The notes: generated by a model not told the origin, from the sequence alone. Shown: positions 53,944 through 62,788, counted from the stretch's first letter. The stretch is DNA of 64,000 nucleotides from Companilactobacillus huachuanensis (GCF_005404815.1 NZ_BJDF01000016.1:17929-81928), one strand, 5' to 3'. Program-made: numbers and translations.

Positions 53944-54828
53944 TTATTTAATATTACCAATACTCTGATCATTTTTGCGGCCATTCTGTTGATTTTGTGT
54001 TTTATCCAAAATATATCGATTAATTAAATCAATAATCTGAGAATTTTGTGGTAAGTCAGAATGTTGAGCATCGGAACCAGAAACTGATACCGTTGTAAAA
54101 TGCTTAACTTGTCCCTGATAAATATATTTTCCAGCCACAACACTGCCTAAAGGAACTAAGCCATCGGAATTATACGTCTGAGTTCCGGCAACAATATACA
54201 TGTCTATATTCTTAGGTATATTCTTCCAATCATCAATAAAATCGGATAACATTTGCGTTTTATGGTGAACCGATTGTTCATTAAAGTTATATGGTGAACC
54301 AATGGTCATCAAACGTTTAATCGTAATCTTAGACGAATAACTACTATAGTATTTTTCCAAAAAGGCCGTATAGATCAATCCGCCGTTGGAATGTCCAATT
54401 CCCTTAAAGTTGTTAAATTTATACTCATTGGCCAGCGCCTTGAATGCAATATTAAACCTGCGTGCCTGTTGTTTGATATTGCTATATCCATCATGATTAT
54501 TTTCAAAACCAACAACAATAATTGGCTCATTATCACCCTGTCTAATTTGACCAGTAATATGTAACTTGTCATCATTAGTAACTCGAACCTTAACCAAACT
54601 ATGTTGATTTTTAAGAGCTTTCCCTTTATTTAATTTTTTCACTAACGTGTCAAATCGATTAACTGTAGCCGAACTTCCGGGAATCATAATGACAGGCGAC
54701 ATTTTCGAATTGTGCCATTTCATTAAATCATCAACGTTATTACGGGACCACTGTAACGACATGACAATCAGCATAATTGAAATTAAAATTCCGATCCCGG
54801 TCCAAATCCATTTGTTAAATTTCTTCAT
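53944..54828 (-). CDS. Membrane-anchored alpha/beta hydrolase (DUF915-like)
   Basis: Serine hydrolase fold with an N-terminal anchor (about residues 6-24, WIWTGIGILISIMLIV) so the enzyme faces outside. The nucleophile elbow is GIGHSNGG, and a catalytic His is probable in SDAQHSDLPQNSQI near 280. The ATG at 54828 has AGGTG upstream and overlaps the EIIC gene by 14 bases, so the two are coupled. Residues and length (294) fit the DUF915 group of lactobacilli. Confidence 0.85.
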   Translation of the reverse strand: MKKFNKWIWTGIGILISIMLIVMSLQWSRNNVDDLMKWHNSKMSPVIMIPGSSATVNRFDTLVKKLNKGKALKNQHSLVKVRVTNDDKLHITGQIRQGDNEPIIVVGFENNHDGYSNIKQQARRFNIAFKALANEYKFNNFKGIGHSNGGLIYTAFLEKYYSSYSSKITIKRLMTIGSPYNFNEQSVHHKTQMLSDFIDDWKNIPKNIDMYIVAGTQTYNSDGLVPLGSVVAGKYIYQGQVKHFTTVSVSGSDAQHSDLPQNSQIIDLINRYILDKTQNQQNGRKNDQSIGNIK

Positions 54829-56056
54829 CATCGTCACCTGCTTTTTCAACCACTTGATCAGCTAGTTTAACAAATGGCATGTAAATAAGGACGTCCAAAC
54901 AAATCAAGAATGCTCCAAAAATCAACGCCAACCAATTACCATTAGTTCCTATAAATGCAATCAATGGTCCTGGCGTACCCGCTGGAACTGGATATGCTGC
55001 CGCTGGAATCCAATGAAGTGCCAATAATATGGCCGCCAATATCATATTAACTAGTGGTGCTAATAAGAACGGAATCAATAGAATAGGATTAAAGAGAATT
55101 GGAATTCCCAACATCATTGCGTAATTATTATTAAATATAGCCGGAAAAATAGCCCATTTTGAAACCTTTCGATTATTAACTTTTTTTGAGAAAATAAGAA
55201 TTGCTATAATCAATGCCAAAACCACACCCGTCCCACCAAAATTGGCGAAACTATGATAGAGCGTTGTGTCGGTAAATTTAAATGGAACATTCCAAGATGA
55301 ACCTGCTTTTAAAGCTGCATTCATATTTGATAAAGAAACGCTGTCGCCAAACGTTGGACTATTGGTAAATGGACCACCAAACGCCATCCAGGACAACAGA
55401 TTAGTCAAAACTCCCATTCCCAAAACGTAGAATAAAGCATTAATTTGAGTATGTTGAGAAACAAAACTCGCAACATATGTTGGTATTTCGAAACGCCCAA
55501 TCAATCCTAATATCATATTTACAATTGCCGAAAAAATAATTATTATGGAGACCGGTTTAATCAACTGAAACAATTCATCCTTTTTGACATTAACTAATTT
55601 AACCATGATCCGTCCACAAAGATAACCTACGATTAACGAAAGCAACATTCCTTCCGACATTAAGCGAGGATTAAAATCAGGCATACCAGAACTATTTGGT
55701 TGATAAGAAATAATCAAAAATGATAATAAACCCGCAACACCTGCCGCTGCTGACTTTCTGCCATAAACCTTAGCCGTATAATAAGCAGCTCCAAAAGCTC
55801 CGTACAAAGCTATCATATCAATTGTACAGTGAAAAATAACACCCATACTCCAAGCTAAGTCACGATGAAATGGTAACCACTTAGTAATATTAAACAACGT
55901 GGCCATAAAACCCGTTGGTGTTAGAAACGCCGCTTTTATTACCTCCGCAAAACTCCCCAATAACATGATTGGAAACATCACTTTTAAAGTATCACGTAAA
56001 ATCAGCATCGCTTTACTTCCATAAACCCGGATTGAGACTCTCAATAATCTATCCAT
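54815..56056 (-). CDS. PTS sugar transporter subunit IIC (lactose/cellobiose type)
   Basis: Membrane channel component of a phosphotransferase system, about ten hydrophobic segments in 413 residues. The conserved acidic and glycine motif FGGPFTNSPTFGDSV and AAYPVPAGTPGPLIAF correspond to the substrate region of CelB-like EIIC. There are no IIA or IIB genes nearby, so it is an orphan that must use partners encoded elsewhere. The ATG at 56056 follows GAGGAG at eight bases. Translationally coupled to the hydrolase gene. Confidence 0.88.
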   Translation of the reverse strand: MDRLLRVSIRVYGSKAMLILRDTLKVMFPIMLLGSFAEVIKAAFLTPTGFMATLFNITKWLPFHRDLAWSMGVIFHCTIDMIALYGAFGAAYYTAKVYGRKSAAAGVAGLLSFLIISYQPNSSGMPDFNPRLMSEGMLLSLIVGYLCGRIMVKLVNVKKDELFQLIKPVSIIIIFSAIVNMILGLIGRFEIPTYVASFVSQHTQINALFYVLGMGVLTNLLSWMAFGGPFTNSPTFGDSVSLSNMNAALKAGSSWNVPFKFTDTTLYHSFANFGGTGVVLALIIAILIFSKKVNNRKVSKWAIFPAIFNNNYAMMLGIPILFNPILLIPFLLAPLVNMILAAILLALHWIPAAAYPVPAGTPGPLIAFIGTNGNWLALIFGAFLICLDVLIYMPFVKLADQVVEKAGDDDEEI

Positions 56057-56110
56057 GCCCAAATCTCCTCAAATTTTTAGCTAGATTTATTATATAACCA
56101 ATTTTTCGAT

Positions 56111-56155
56111 AAAAAAATACAATCGTAAGGTATTTTTAATATCCTTTACGATTGT
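56111..56155 (-). terminator. Terminator of the acetyltransferase-monooxygenase unit
   Basis: On the minus strand CAATCGTAAAGGATA pairs with TACCTTACGATTG, followed by TATTTTTTT. Confidence 0.8.
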
Positions 56156-56193
56156 GTATGTTTTATCAAAAAATTAGGGCAATTAACATAATA

Positions 56194-56817
56194 TCAGTGT
56201 GAATTTTCAAATCCGATATTGGCCTGACTGACCATAGTGTCAACCTTCAGTAACTTTGTTATCCTATCAGATGATATAGCCTGATCAAGAATCGAACTTA
56301 TTTGTGATACCTGATTTTCCCTCAAAAGTTCCAAACAAAGCCATTGTTTTTTAACTGCGTCTACTGCTGCTACATAATAAGTCCCACTAATAGAGGTCTT
56401 AGCTAATTTTTCAACCAACTTCTGGACTGTATCACTTGGCGATGTGAACGTTGTGAGCTCGATAAAATAATCATTTTGACCACTCACCGCCATATTACTG
56501 TTACTAGTTTGAATATATTGTGGCTGTAATTCCTGCAAGCCCTTATCTTTAACAACTTTTTGAGCCACTTGACCATAGGCTTTAAACTGTGACGAATTAG
56601 CATGAATTTGATATTGTGATTCATCTTGATAAAGTTCAAAAACATAATTTTCTGTTTCTTGACCGTTTAAATGTGTCGCGTACATTGCCAGAGTTCCAAT
56701 TTCATTTTGATGTGACGTTAATAAATTTTGAACACCGGCAGTTTCAAAAACTTCACGTTGCGATTCGTCAATAGTCAGATGATACATTCTCAAAATTGGA
56801 ATTTCAGTTAACCTCAT
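56194..56817 (-). CDS. Putative quinol monooxygenase-like (ABM domain) protein
   Basis: Dimeric alpha+beta barrel fold in two copies or one copy with extension: residues about 1-105 (ILRMYHLTIDESQREVFE ... NYVFELYQDESQYQIHANS) match antibiotic biosynthesis monooxygenase-type proteins, and the second half has a similar length (FIELTTFTSPSDTVQKLVEKL). 207 residues. It follows the sugar acetyltransferase gene by 23 bases in the same operon. Substrate unknown. Confidence 0.75.
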   Translation of the reverse strand: MRLTEIPILRMYHLTIDESQREVFETAGVQNLLTSHQNEIGTLAMYATHLNGQETENYVFELYQDESQYQIHANSSQFKAYGQVAQKVVKDKGLQELQPQYIQTSNSNMAVSGQNDYFIELTTFTSPSDTVQKLVEKLAKTSISGTYYVAAVDAVKKQWLCLELLRENQVSQISSILDQAISSDRITKLLKVDTMVSQANIGFENSH

Positions 56818-56840
56818 GATTATCCTTCTTTCAAAAGTAA

Positions 56841-57428
56841 TTATTTTAACGGTGCTAAGCGTTTTATAACTTTTGCTGGAACTCCACCAACAATACTATT
56901 GTCTGGCACGTCCTTAACGACGACTGCACCAGCAGCGACAATAACGTTATTACCGATATGTACCCCTGCAATAACTGTCACATTTCCACCGATCCAAACG
57001 TCGTTGCCTACCGTAATGGGTTCCGTATATGTAATCAAATAGCGACTGCCATCAGGACGAATTCCGAAACGTTTAGTTGCGTCAATATCATGTTCACCAC
57101 AGTAAAACTTCGTATCAGGAGCAACAATAACTCGATCACCGAAAGTGATTAAATTAGAATCTTGAAAAAAACAGTTCCCATTGATAAAGTCATCATCTCC
57201 AAAACTGATATGTTTGCCGTAAATGGCTTCAAAATGACCATTGATAGTCAACCTTACACCGATTTTATTAAATAATTGTTCCGAAATAGTAACTTTTTCA
57301 GCTGGATCGGTTGATTCATTGAGCCGTTTTACAAGCTTGCGACCATTACTCAACATCGTTTGCAATTCTGGATCACGATAATCATAATCTTTGCCAGCTA
57401 AAAGTTTCTCATGTTCTGTCATTGTCAT
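56841..57428 (-). CDS. maa: Sugar O-acetyltransferase (maltose acetyltransferase type)
   Basis: Left-handed beta-helix acetyltransferase that uses acetyl-CoA. The N-terminal Mac domain (EKLLAGKDYDYRDPEL) is followed by hexapeptide repeats (VWIGGNVTVIAGVHIGNNVIV) and the end SIVGGVPAKVIKRL. The catalytic histidine is in CGEHDID. 195 residues. GAGGAG lies nine bases before the ATG at 57428. In the original arrangement this gene began 17 bases after the aldo/keto reductase stop; a repeat now separates them. Confidence 0.9.
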   Translation of the reverse strand: MTMTEHEKLLAGKDYDYRDPELQTMLSNGRKLVKRLNESTDPAEKVTISEQLFNKIGVRLTINGHFEAIYGKHISFGDDDFINGNCFFQDSNLITFGDRVIVAPDTKFYCGEHDIDATKRFGIRPDGSRYLITYTEPITVGNDVWIGGNVTVIAGVHIGNNVIVAAGAVVVKDVPDNSIVGGVPAKVIKRLAPLK

Positions 57429-57457
57429 AAAATAATTCTCCTCATTTAATTGTCTAA

Positions 57458-57777
57458 CTTAAGATTGAACGTTGAAAAAATAATATAACCATTGTTGTTA
57501 AAGGTCTAGAACAAATTTGTTTAAGTATGCAGAAGTTTTCATTTTATTTGTTTTTGTCATAAAAAAAAAACTAGTTGGAAGAGCTGAGAGCATTCATTTG
57601 CAGCGAAAGTGGCGTTATTGCTTCAGCAATTACACCACCGGACGTGTTGAAGACTCGCGGTTTTTGCGAGGCTTCAACCGAGGTTCGAGACTGCTTTCTG
57701 GCTCGGGCCGTTCCGCGCAGCAATTGAATACTCTCAGCTCTGGAAACGGCATATTTAACTAAACTTTCAACCTTTAG
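57458..57777 (+). repeat. MITE-like structured repeat inside a former operon
   Basis: Complete copy with right terminus CTTTCAACCTTTAG and a slightly diverged left terminus (CTTAAGATTGAACG). Perfect 8-bp direct repeats TTGTCTAA lie outside (57450-57457 and 57778-57785). The insertion split the aldo/keto reductase and acetyltransferase genes and supplies the stop codon of the former. Confidence 0.93.
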
Positions 57778-58637
57778 TTGTCTAACCCTTCATCAATCAA
57801 ATCCATATAATGTTTGGTACTGCCGAGTGTGTGTCTATTTGGTGAAAGCCATTTATTTTTATTCAAAATCGCCAATTGCTGCATCTCTGACAAAGATAAG
57901 TCAAAATTCCAAATATCTAAATTATCACGCATATGACTTTCTTGAACAGATTTGGGAATAATTACTGCGCCGAGTTGCACTAAATAATGCAATAATATTT
58001 GTGCAGTAGTTTTGTGATATTTTTCGGCAATTTGTACTACGGATGGTTCTTGTAAAATTGAGCCATTCACTTCACCTAGTGGAGCCCACGCTTCAATTAT
58101 AATTTGTTTTTCAGTTTGATATTTTCTTAAATCATCTTGTTGTTGATATAAATTCAATTCGACTTGATTAACTGCTGGTGTAATCTGCATTTGATGCGTC
58201 AAATCCATCAGTTGTCCAGCATCAAAGTTGGACACTCCAATTGACCTAATTTTACCTGCTACAACAAGTTTTTCCAAGTCGCGATACGCCCCATAATAAT
58301 CACCATAAGGTTCATGTAACAAGACCAAATCCAGATAATCTAATCCCAGACGTTGCAATGAATCTTCAACAGATTTTTCAGTAACATCATCACCAAAAAA
58401 AGGCAACCACACCTTGGTAGTAACAAAAATTTCTGAACGCGGAACAGATGTCAATTTCAAAGCTGCACCGACGGCTTGTTCATTTTTATAAACCTGTGCC
58501 GTATCAATCAAACGATATCCCATATCTAATGCCTTTAATACGGCATTTTTACATGTTTCAAAATCTGTTATTTGAAAGGTTCCAAAACCCTCTTGAGGCA
58601 TCTTTTGCCCATTATTTAACTGAATTGTCGGAATCAT
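57774..58637 (-). CDS. Aldo/keto reductase
   Basis: NADPH-dependent reductase of the 2,5-diketo-gluconate reductase group. Tetrad: Asp49-type in RLIDTAQVY, Tyr in the same motif, Lys in VTTKVWL, His in LVLLHEPY; cofactor loop IPKSVQESHMRDN. 287 residues from the ATG at 58637, which follows AAGGGGG. The last residues Leu-Asp-Asn and the TAA stop lie at the junction with a repeat: the stop is part of its terminus. Divergent from a LysR gene that probably regulates it. Confidence 0.92.
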   Translation of the reverse strand: MIPTIQLNNGQKMPQEGFGTFQITDFETCKNAVLKALDMGYRLIDTAQVYKNEQAVGAALKLTSVPRSEIFVTTKVWLPFFGDDVTEKSVEDSLQRLGLDYLDLVLLHEPYGDYYGAYRDLEKLVVAGKIRSIGVSNFDAGQLMDLTHQMQITPAVNQVELNLYQQQDDLRKYQTEKQIIIEAWAPLGEVNGSILQEPSVVQIAEKYHKTTAQILLHYLVQLGAVIIPKSVQESHMRDNLDIWNFDLSLSEMQQLAILNKNKWLSPNRHTLGSTKHYMDLIDEGLDN

Positions 58638-58748
58638 TTGTTTTCCCCCTTTCATTACCATATCTAGGATAATCCTTACCTTGTTATATGTGAAAGGCTT
58701 ATAATGAATATATGACTATACCTAAAGCGTATCGAAAGGATTGGAAAT

Positions 58749-59633
58749 ATGGAAACAAGAATCCTCAACTACTTCTTAACTATTGCTAAATTAGGAACCG
58801 TCTCCGCAGCGGCTCGTGAATTACATGTGGCTCAACCAACACTCAGCCGACAAATTCAACAGTTAGAATCCGATTTGGATACACCATTATTCACAAGAGA
58901 AAGACATCGTATGGTTCTAACAAAAGCCGGTCTGGCCTATCAATTACACGTTCAACAAATTTTGATTGAATTAAATCGAGCCAATCAATTGGTTAGAAAC
59001 ATCAATAACGATGAATTGACTGGTACCCTTGGTATTGGCAGTGTTGAATCGACAATAACTAAATTTCTAACGCCACAGTTAATAAACTTTCATCAAGAAA
59101 ATCCCAATGTGATTTTTGACTTATTTGACGCCGATGGAACGGACATTAAAGAACGGCTTGATCAAGGAATATTAGAAATCGGATTTGTTTCAACGCCAAT
59201 TAATACAGCCAAATATCACTATTTAAAATTGCCAATTGAAGATATCTGGGGTATCGCGGTCAATCAAAACAGTCCTTTTCGTCAGCATAAGAATATTTCC
59301 ATTAGTGATTTAAAAAATCAACCGCTAATTATCCCACACCGTCAATTGGTTCGTGACGAATTAAACGATTGGTTGCAGGGCGATGGGATTTCCTTACAAA
59401 TTGTTGCCGAATATAATTTACTGACCAACGCAATTTATCTAGCACAAGCTGATTTAGGCTCGCTAGTTTGTATATCAGGCGTTGAGTTACCTGCCGATAG
59501 TAAATTAACATTCATTCCATTCGAACCCAAACATGAACTAAAGCATTTTTTGATTTGGCGTAAAGGTTCACCTTTAAGTGAGGTTGCACAGACTTTTATC
59601 AATTTTCTCAAGGCACAATTATCGATACAGTGA
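58749..59633 (+). CDS. LysR family transcriptional regulator
   Basis: N-terminal winged helix-turn-helix (residues about 3-60, GTVSAAARELHVAQPTLSRQ and IQQLE) and a periplasmic-binding-like effector domain (about 88-290). 294 residues. GAAAGG stands before the ATG. Divergent from the aldo/keto reductase gene across 111 bases, the usual LysR layout in which the regulator controls its neighbour and itself; a specific operator was not resolved. A repeat fragment follows its stop codon. Confidence 0.93.
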   Translation: METRILNYFLTIAKLGTVSAAARELHVAQPTLSRQIQQLESDLDTPLFTRERHRMVLTKAGLAYQLHVQQILIELNRANQLVRNINNDELTGTLGIGSVESTITKFLTPQLINFHQENPNVIFDLFDADGTDIKERLDQGILEIGFVSTPINTAKYHYLKLPIEDIWGIAVNQNSPFRQHKNISISDLKNQPLIIPHRQLVRDELNDWLQGDGISLQIVAEYNLLTNAIYLAQADLGSLVCISGVELPADSKLTFIPFEPKHELKHFLIWRKGSPLSEVAQTFINFLKAQLSIQ

Positions 59634-59653
59634 TTGATAAGGAGCACAGCCAA

Positions 59654-59706
59654 TGAATATTTTCCTACTCTGGAAACGGCATATTTAACTAAACTTTCAA
59701 CCTTAG
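59654..59706 (+). repeat. Right-end fragment of a structured repeat
   Basis: TACTCTGGAAACGGCATATT followed by TAACTAAACTTTCAACCTTAG is the right end of a subfamily A repeat. The core and the left end are gone. It lies between the LysR and LtrA genes. Confidence 0.82.
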
Positions 59707-59763
59707 TAATAAATAGATGTAAAATTATATGGCAATCTAATCAACAGACTAGGAAGTGTATTA

Positions 59764-60876
59764 ATGAATAAATTAATTCCCAAAAAAGTTGAATTGACCG
59801 AACTGTTTTACGATTTAGTCTTTGTTTATGCAGTTTCAAAATTGACTGGCTTGATAAGTCACCTACCAGAAGGATCATCATTTTTTCAGCAATTTGTTAT
59901 CTTCTCTATTATGTTAATTGTCTTCATTAACACCTGGATGGTTGAAACTGTTTTTACAAATAGATATGGTAAGAATTCCATTGAAAATATTCTGTTTTTC
60001 ATGTTTGACATGGCCATCGTCTTATTCATGTCGAATAATATCGACGGTAATATCCAACAATGGTTTCGCCCATTCACTTTAGCAGCTGCTCTCTTATCAG
60101 CAACTTTAGTTCTACAATACTTATTGGTCTACCTACGAAGCCACAAACAGGTTGACAAGAATCTTACAAGATTGTTTGTTTATATTCTGTCACTCCGAAC
60201 AATATTACTGTTAGTTGGTGCTTTATTGCCATTCAAAATCGGTCTAACAATTGCCCTGATTGGTGTCTTAAGCAGTTGGATTCTACCCGGTATTTTCACT
60301 TCGAAGATGACTGGACGAGCAATTAATTTCCCCCATCTATTGGAAAGATTAACGGCACTGATTATCATCAGTTTCGGTGAAACGATTGTCGACATTGCTG
60401 ATTACTTTAAAATAAGTGAATTTAATATTTTTTCTGTCCTGATTTTTATCATTATTTGCGCTTTATTCATGGTCTATATCACCCAATTCGATCATTTCAT
60501 CGATGAAAATAAAACCAAACAGACCGGTAATCGACTGATCTACCTTCACTATCCAGTCCTCTTTGGAATTAGTTTAATTACCGTATCATTGGATTTCATT
60601 GGTGAAGAAGAATTTTCAAAAACAGCGGCTACTATGATTCTTTACGCGGGATTAATATTATTTTATCTGGGGATTTTCCTGGCTGACATCTACAATAAAT
60701 CCAATATTAAAAAAGAACGTCACGTTAAAATAATCTTTATTGCTTCAACATTATTAGGATTATTATTTTGTAATTTATTCAAGAATTTTGATGCTATCGT
60801 GCTTATTACAACCCTTGTAACGGTGATTAATTCATTTACACTCTCTGAAAGTATGGTTCGACAAAGTCGTTTTTGA
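59764..60876 (+). CDS. Low temperature requirement A (LtrA) family membrane protein
   Basis: LtrA was named from Listeria mutants unable to grow in the cold; the molecular function is unknown. The 370 residues start with the conserved VELTELFYDLVFVYAVSKL and contain about ten hydrophobic segments, with the family's ERLTALIIISFGETIVDI near residue 198. AGGAAG lies nine to ten bases before the ATG. Monocistronic. Confidence 0.9.
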   Translation: MNKLIPKKVELTELFYDLVFVYAVSKLTGLISHLPEGSSFFQQFVIFSIMLIVFINTWMVETVFTNRYGKNSIENILFFMFDMAIVLFMSNNIDGNIQQWFRPFTLAAALLSATLVLQYLLVYLRSHKQVDKNLTRLFVYILSLRTILLLVGALLPFKIGLTIALIGVLSSWILPGIFTSKMTGRAINFPHLLERLTALIIISFGETIVDIADYFKISEFNIFSVLIFIIICALFMVYITQFDHFIDENKTKQTGNRLIYLHYPVLFGISLITVSLDFIGEEEFSKTAATMILYAGLILFYLGIFLADIYNKSNIKKERHVKIIFIASTLLGLLFCNLFKNFDAIVLITTLVTVINSFTLSESMVRQSRF

Positions 60877-60979
60877 AGCTAATAATTTGTCAAAAGAAAT
60901 TTCAAGAACTAAATTGTAATTAAGAAATAGGTTTTACACGAGACAATTTTTCAAAACCAATTATGGAGGCTTCTTAATT

Positions 60980-61387
60980 ATGAAAGCAAATTTCAAACCA
61001 GAAGCATTACAATACCTAGCTAACAAAATTCCAAGTGGCAGTTTTGTCATTTTAACCACTGACGATGGTTCAAATAAATATTCTAGTATCGGTGCTACAT
61101 GTGAACTAGCCGATAAATTTCAACTGATAATTTTAAATCATGCTGATGAACAATTTTCCATCAAACTTGAAAATAATGCTAACTACCAATTAAGCATGAC
61201 CGCACCCGAAAAATATCTAGTCAGTGATGAGATAACCATTGGATTCGATCATGGGACATTAACATTGAGAGATAAGAGTGGAATTCTCGATAATGCTCTA
61301 GCGGTTATTGACTGGCGTAATGTTAATCCAGAATCCGAAAGGGACCGTCTAAATAAAATGGTTACCCTAGGTGATCAAATTTGTTAA
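60980..61387 (+). CDS. HesB-like iron-sulfur assembly family protein without the cluster cysteines (copy 1)
   Basis: 135 residues of the HesB/IscA fold class as found in lactobacilli. Pattern: KPEALQYLANK, TTDDGSNKYSS, FQLIILNHAD, KSGILDNALAVIDWRN. The conserved Cys-x(n)-Cys-Gly-Cys of true IscA/SufA is absent; only two Cys remain, one in GATCEL and one as the last residue (GDQIC). A similar protein is encoded at 63390. GGAGGC lies before the ATG. A role in cluster assembly should not be assumed. Confidence 0.82.
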   Translation: MKANFKPEALQYLANKIPSGSFVILTTDDGSNKYSSIGATCELADKFQLIILNHADEQFSIKLENNANYQLSMTAPEKYLVSDEITIGFDHGTLTLRDKSGILDNALAVIDWRNVNPESERDRLNKMVTLGDQIC

Positions 61388-61388
61388 G

Positions 61389-61456
61389 GCACTAAAAAAA
61401 CAGTTGTTATTCACCCATAAATATTACATGAGGTGAAAACCAACTGTTTTTTAGTG
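61389..61456. terminator. Bidirectional terminator
   Basis: CACTAAAAAAACAGTTG pairs with CAACTGTTTTTTAGTG, with ATTCACC/GGTGAA inside. It lies between the convergent HesB-like and oxidoreductase genes. Confidence 0.82.
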
Positions 61457-61478
61457 TTCCTAACTACAGATTAAAAGT

Positions 61479-62447
61479 TTAAACTGTTCTAAATATTAAA
61501 ACTATTTTTTTACCCATAGTCTGACCATTCACTAACATATCCTGTGCTGATGCAGCCTGTTCCATTGGAAGTTGTAGGATTTCATCATCTAATAAGCTCC
61601 CATCAGAAATACTATCATTGACTAATTCACTAGCATGTTGCAGCTGTTCTACTGATGCATGACTGATGACAAACCCCTTTACCGATTGCGCATTCATATA
61701 CATTGAACGGACGTTAAACGCAAACTGATTCGTTTTTGGGGCTGTAATCAGGCCAACTTGACCATGTACTGTCAATTTACTTAAATTATCCTGCAATTCG
61801 ACTTTACCCGATGTATCTATAATGTAATCGAATTTGCCATTAATCTCTGATACTGGAAGATGATAATCATACAGTGTTCTGGCATTCAAAGATTTTAGTT
61901 TGGAAAAATCACGAATATTACTGGTTGTTGATACTACCAATCCTAATAATTTAGCAAGTGCGACTAGCTTTGTTCCAACATGACCAGCAGCACCCTCAAT
62001 TAAAATCCTCTGTCCTTGCCTAACTTGTAATATATCAGCTAGCAAAATGGCAGCTGTTGCAGAAGAATGGACTGATGAAACTAGTTTAATCGGGTCAACA
62101 CCTTGAGGAACCGAATACAATCTAACTTCAGGAACAGCTACAAATTCACTTGTGGTTCCCATTCGTTCCTCATATCCCATACTGTTGGTCCAAACTAGTT
62201 CATCTTTATGAAATCTGGAAACATTTGTACCAACTGCAACCACTGTCCCAACAGCATCACGACCAATGACAAATGGAAAATCCATTGCCGTTTTGAATCC
62301 ACCAGAACGGACGAATGTATCGACAAAATTTACAGATACTGCTAAAGTTCTGATCATTACTTCATTATCATGTAATTCAGGCATTGATATTTCACCAATT
62401 TTTATTTCATCAATTCCGCCAACTTGATTTATATATGCTGCCTTCAT
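61479..62447 (-). CDS. Quinone oxidoreductase-like, zinc-free alcohol dehydrogenase family
   Basis: NADPH-dependent reductase of the MDR superfamily, related to QOR and bacterial enoyl reductases. N-terminal GroES-like domain with VSVNFVDTFVRSGGFK and GRDAVGTVVAVG, nucleotide motif IEGAAGHVGTKLV near residue 155. Structural and catalytic zinc cysteines are absent. 322 residues. It starts two bases past the stop of the Cys-rich gene, so the pair is one operon. Confidence 0.9.
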   Translation of the reverse strand: MKAAYINQVGGIDEIKIGEISMPELHDNEVMIRTLAVSVNFVDTFVRSGGFKTAMDFPFVIGRDAVGTVVAVGTNVSRFHKDELVWTNSMGYEERMGTTSEFVAVPEVRLYSVPQGVDPIKLVSSVHSSATAAILLADILQVRQGQRILIEGAAGHVGTKLVALAKLLGLVVSTTSNIRDFSKLKSLNARTLYDYHLPVSEINGKFDYIIDTSGKVELQDNLSKLTVHGQVGLITAPKTNQFAFNVRSMYMNAQSVKGFVISHASVEQLQHASELVNDSISDGSLLDDEILQLPMEQAASAQDMLVNGQTMGKKIVLIFRTV

Positions 62448-62449
62448 TA

Positions 62450-62602
62450 TTACTTCTTAGCCCCACAATACCCGTCGCAAGCACACTTTTCTTCACTGAT
62501 CATTGGACAATGGCAAATTCCATCCGCGCTTGAACAGTGACAACCATCGTGGCAAGTCATTCCTGCGTGGCAATATGGATTAGTTTCATTTTTTTCAGAC
62601 AT
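62450..62602 (-). CDS. Cys/His-rich metallothionein-like small protein
   Basis: A 50-residue frame, MSEKNETNPYCHAGMTCHDG to EKCACDGYCGAKK, has nine cysteines (11, 17, 21, 23, 30, 32, 40, 42, 46) and four histidines (12, 18, 22, 31). They are arranged as three CxC pairs and repeated CH steps. That is the composition of a metal-thiolate protein such as bacterial metallothionein, though it does not match SmtA in detail. The stop is two bases before the quinone oxidoreductase ATG. An arsenate reductase gene lies further upstream. GAAGGATG is upstream at long spacing, so translation efficiency is uncertain. Confidence 0.75.
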   Translation of the reverse strand: MSEKNETNPYCHAGMTCHDGCHCSSADGICHCPMISEEKCACDGYCGAKK

Positions 62603-62737
62603 AATTTTTTTCTTTCATCCTTCAGTTTTAAGATTTCTATAAAAGCAATTGCGCATGGTGCTAGTTGATATTTAATTACAAATATTCTCATCAATAATAT
62701 TTTCCAAATTAAAATTTAAAACAGCCTAGATATAAAA

Positions 62738-62764
62738 TAATTGAGCTTTTTTATTCTCAATTTA
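62738..62764 (-). terminator. Hairpin terminator of the arsC-like gene
   Basis: On the minus strand AATTGAG pairs with CTCAATT around AATAAAAAAG, followed by ATTTT. Confidence 0.6.
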
Positions 62765-62788
62765 GGAACGATTAACTAGCACTACACG

